Shown: positions 14,432-15,551 of the stretch, in pieces
How positions within the stretch are numbered: the stretch's first letter is position 1
How the letters are laid out: the number at the start of each line of letters is the position of its first letter
NCBI GenBank assembly: GCA_031277155.1
Contig: JAITMW010000042.1
Coordinates: 1 to 15,551 of the forward strand
Length of the DNA: 15,551 nt
Direction of reading: 5' to 3'
Source of the DNA: Clostridiales bacterium
GTDB taxonomy: Bacteria > Bacillota > Clostridia > Lachnospirales > WRAX01
The notes under the pieces: generated by a model
What the model saw: only the letters and a program-made list of their open reading frames with translations
The model's database searches: none
What the model was told of the DNA's origin: nothing
Translations under genes and position numbers: made by a program

Positions 14432-15229
14432 ATGATGCTGACAGTTTATTTTTCGGGCACGGGAAATACGGCATATATTGCGGAGCTTTTTGCCGCGCAG
14501 ATGGGCGGCAAATGCCTGTCCATTGAGGATGAGGCCAATTTTTCCGCCGAATTTGCGGCGGCTGACACCATCGCCTTTTGCTATCCAATTTATGGCAGCC
14601 GCGCGCCCCTGATTATGCGGCAATTCGCCGCGCGGCACTCTGCCTGCTTGCAAGGCAAAAAAGTCGCGATTTTTGTGACCCAACTGACCTTTTCGGGCGA
14701 CGGCGCCATGATTTTCGCCGACCTGTTCCCCAAAGGCCATTTTCACGTGATTTACGCCGCGCATTTTTACATGCCCAACAATATCTGCAATTTCAGCTTG
14801 CTGCGCAAAACCGGCGAAAATTCCATTCGCAAGCGCATGAGGATGGCCGAAAACAAGGTTGCGCGCATATGCCGTGATATAAGCGGCGGCATCGTGAGGC
14901 TTCGCGGCGCTTCCGGCTTCGCGCGGCTTTTGGGCAATATTCAGGGCAAGCCCTGGCAAGGAGACAGCACCGGCGCCGAGGCAATGCCGGGCACCATGGA
15001 GGCAAAGGCGAAAGCCGGCGTAAAAATCGATGAAGACTGCACTGTGTGCGGCCTGTGCATTGCGGCCTGCCCCATGAAAAATCTGGAAATGGCGGACGGC
15101 GCAATCACGCACAACAGCAATTGCACAGTTTGTTATCGCTGCGTCAATCTTTGCCCCCATAGGGCCATTACCACATTTTTCCATAGCAAGCCCCAATGGC
15201 AATATAAGGGATTGTCTCAAAAGAGTTGA
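14432..15229 (+). CDS. EFR1-type flavodoxin-ferredoxin fusion
   Basis: Electron-transfer protein of 265 residues, probably cytoplasmic. The N-terminal flavodoxin-like half has the FMN phosphate loop FSGTGNT (7-13), FCYPIYGS (49-56) and a VTQLTFSGDGA segment (82-92). A basic middle region (about 130-160) follows. The C-terminus has two 4Fe-4S motifs, CTVCGLCIAACP (203-214) and CTVCYRCVNLCP (231-242). ATG 14432 has AGAGGG five bases upstream, and ATG 14435 is also possible. It starts one base after the remA stop and ends 34 bases before gmk, so it appears to share their transcript. Its partner enzyme is not evident. Placement between remA and gmk is unusual. Confidence 0.9.
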   Translation: MMLTVYFSGTGNTAYIAELFAAQMGGKCLSIEDEANFSAEFAAADTIAFCYPIYGSRAPLIMRQFAARHSACLQGKKVAIFVTQLTFSGDGAMIFADLFPKGHFHVIYAAHFYMPNNICNFSLLRKTGENSIRKRMRMAENKVARICRDISGGIVRLRGASGFARLLGNIQGKPWQGDSTGAEAMPGTMEAKAKAGVKIDEDCTVCGLCIAACPMKNLEMADGAITHNSNCTVCYRCVNLCPHRAITTFFHSKPQWQYKGLSQKS

Positions 15230-15263
15230 TTTTCCAGTATTTACTAAGGATGGAGTGGCAATA

Positions 15264-15551
15264 ATGCAGGAAGGTATGCTGCTAATAATTTCGGGGCCGT
15301 CGGGCTCCGGCAAAGGAACGGTGACGAAAAATCTCTTGCCCAGCGAAGGCTTTGCGCTGTCCATATCCATGACGACGCGGCCCAGAAGGCCGGGCGAAAC
15401 CCACGGTGTGGACTATATCTTCTGCGGCAAAGAGGAATTTCGCGCCGTGCGTGATGCCGGCGGCCTGCTGGAACATGCTACTTTCAGTGGCAATTATTAT
15501 GGCACGCCGGTGTCCTATGTCAACGAGCAAATACGCCGCGGATACACCGTG
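15264..15551 (+). CDS. gmk: guanylate kinase (3' partial)
   Basis: Phosphorylates GMP to GDP using ATP. The window ends inside the gene, leaving the first 96 residues of about 200. They include the Walker A loop GPSGSGKG (11-18), the GMP-binding segment SMTTRPRRPGETHGVDYIF and GNYYGTP. ATG 15264 follows AAGGATGGAG with about eight bases of spacing. GTG 15255 and ATG 15276 are also in frame, but 15264 gives the usual N-terminal length. No promoter is visible in the 34-base gap to the upstream gene, so it is probably co-transcribed with yicC and remA. Confidence 0.95.
   Translation, partial: MQEGMLLIISGPSGSGKGTVTKNLLPSEGFALSISMTTRPRRPGETHGVDYIFCGKEEFRAVRDAGGLLEHATFSGNYYGTPVSYVNEQIRRGYTV

Noticed and set aside
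14408..15370. A 320-codon open frame on the minus strand opposite the flavodoxin-ferredoxin gene
   Set aside because: The plus-strand product has FMN and 4Fe-4S motifs; the antisense frame has none and crosses two genes.
1..15551. Mobile elements, CRISPR arrays, tRNA genes, defence islands
   Set aside because: No transposase, integrase, direct-repeat array, tRNA-like cloverleaf or defence gene motif was seen on either strand.

Overview
The window looks like chromosomal core DNA from a bacterium of the Clostridia or a close relative. It has moderate GC and dense gene packing. The evidence is: the Firmicutes cluster rsmB-rlmN-prpC-prkC-rsgA-rpe-thiN; the yicC-remA-gmk cluster, with RemA being a Firmicutes marker; Shine-Dalgarno sites close to AGGAGG; good -35/-10 promoters; and an RNase P RNA that reads like the A type. 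I see no IS element, phage gene, CRISPR array, tRNA or 16S/23S/5S rRNA. No stretch over about 300 bases lacks a gene or RNA; the longest gaps (5045-5191 and 5393-5515) hold promoters and hairpins.

Layout. (1) 2-1522, plus: the 3' part of a very long gene that joins an S11 D-Ala-D-Ala carboxypeptidase, two SH3-like segments and a class A beta-lactamase-fold serine hydrolase. (2) 1524-3387: ung (minus), diverging from tadA (plus), which converges on and overlaps rnpB (minus). (3) 3022-5044, minus: purK, purE and a small membrane protein gene, feeding toward rnpB. (4) 5192-5677, minus: a cold-shock gene with a structured leader, preceded by a 53-residue membrane protein gene. (5) 5727-13175, minus: an operon of rRNA modification (rsmB, rlmN), Ser/Thr phosphatase and kinase (prpC, prkC), ribosome-assembly GTPase (rsgA) and a fused rpe-thiN gene. 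Its genes mostly overlap by 1-4 bases or sit a few bases apart. (6) 13293-15551, plus: yicC, remA, a flavodoxin/ferredoxin gene and the start of gmk, diverging from operon 5 through two back-to-back promoters.

How the genes fit together. Operon 5 couples ribosome maturation to the PrkC/PrpC signalling pair, which in related bacteria senses cell-wall fragments through PASTA domains. The first gene is also a cell-wall enzyme, but nothing in the sequence links it to PrkC beyond being in the same window. purK and purE carry out consecutive steps of purine synthesis, and gmk acts later in guanine nucleotide metabolism.

Most of the window is ordinary. The points most worth a second look are the two gene fusions (DD-carboxypeptidase with class A-fold hydrolase; Rpe with ThiN), the use of rnpB's conserved 3' end as the tail and stop codon of tadA, and a strong promoter that would give a leaderless tadA mRNA. 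I did not find a clear new multi-gene system.
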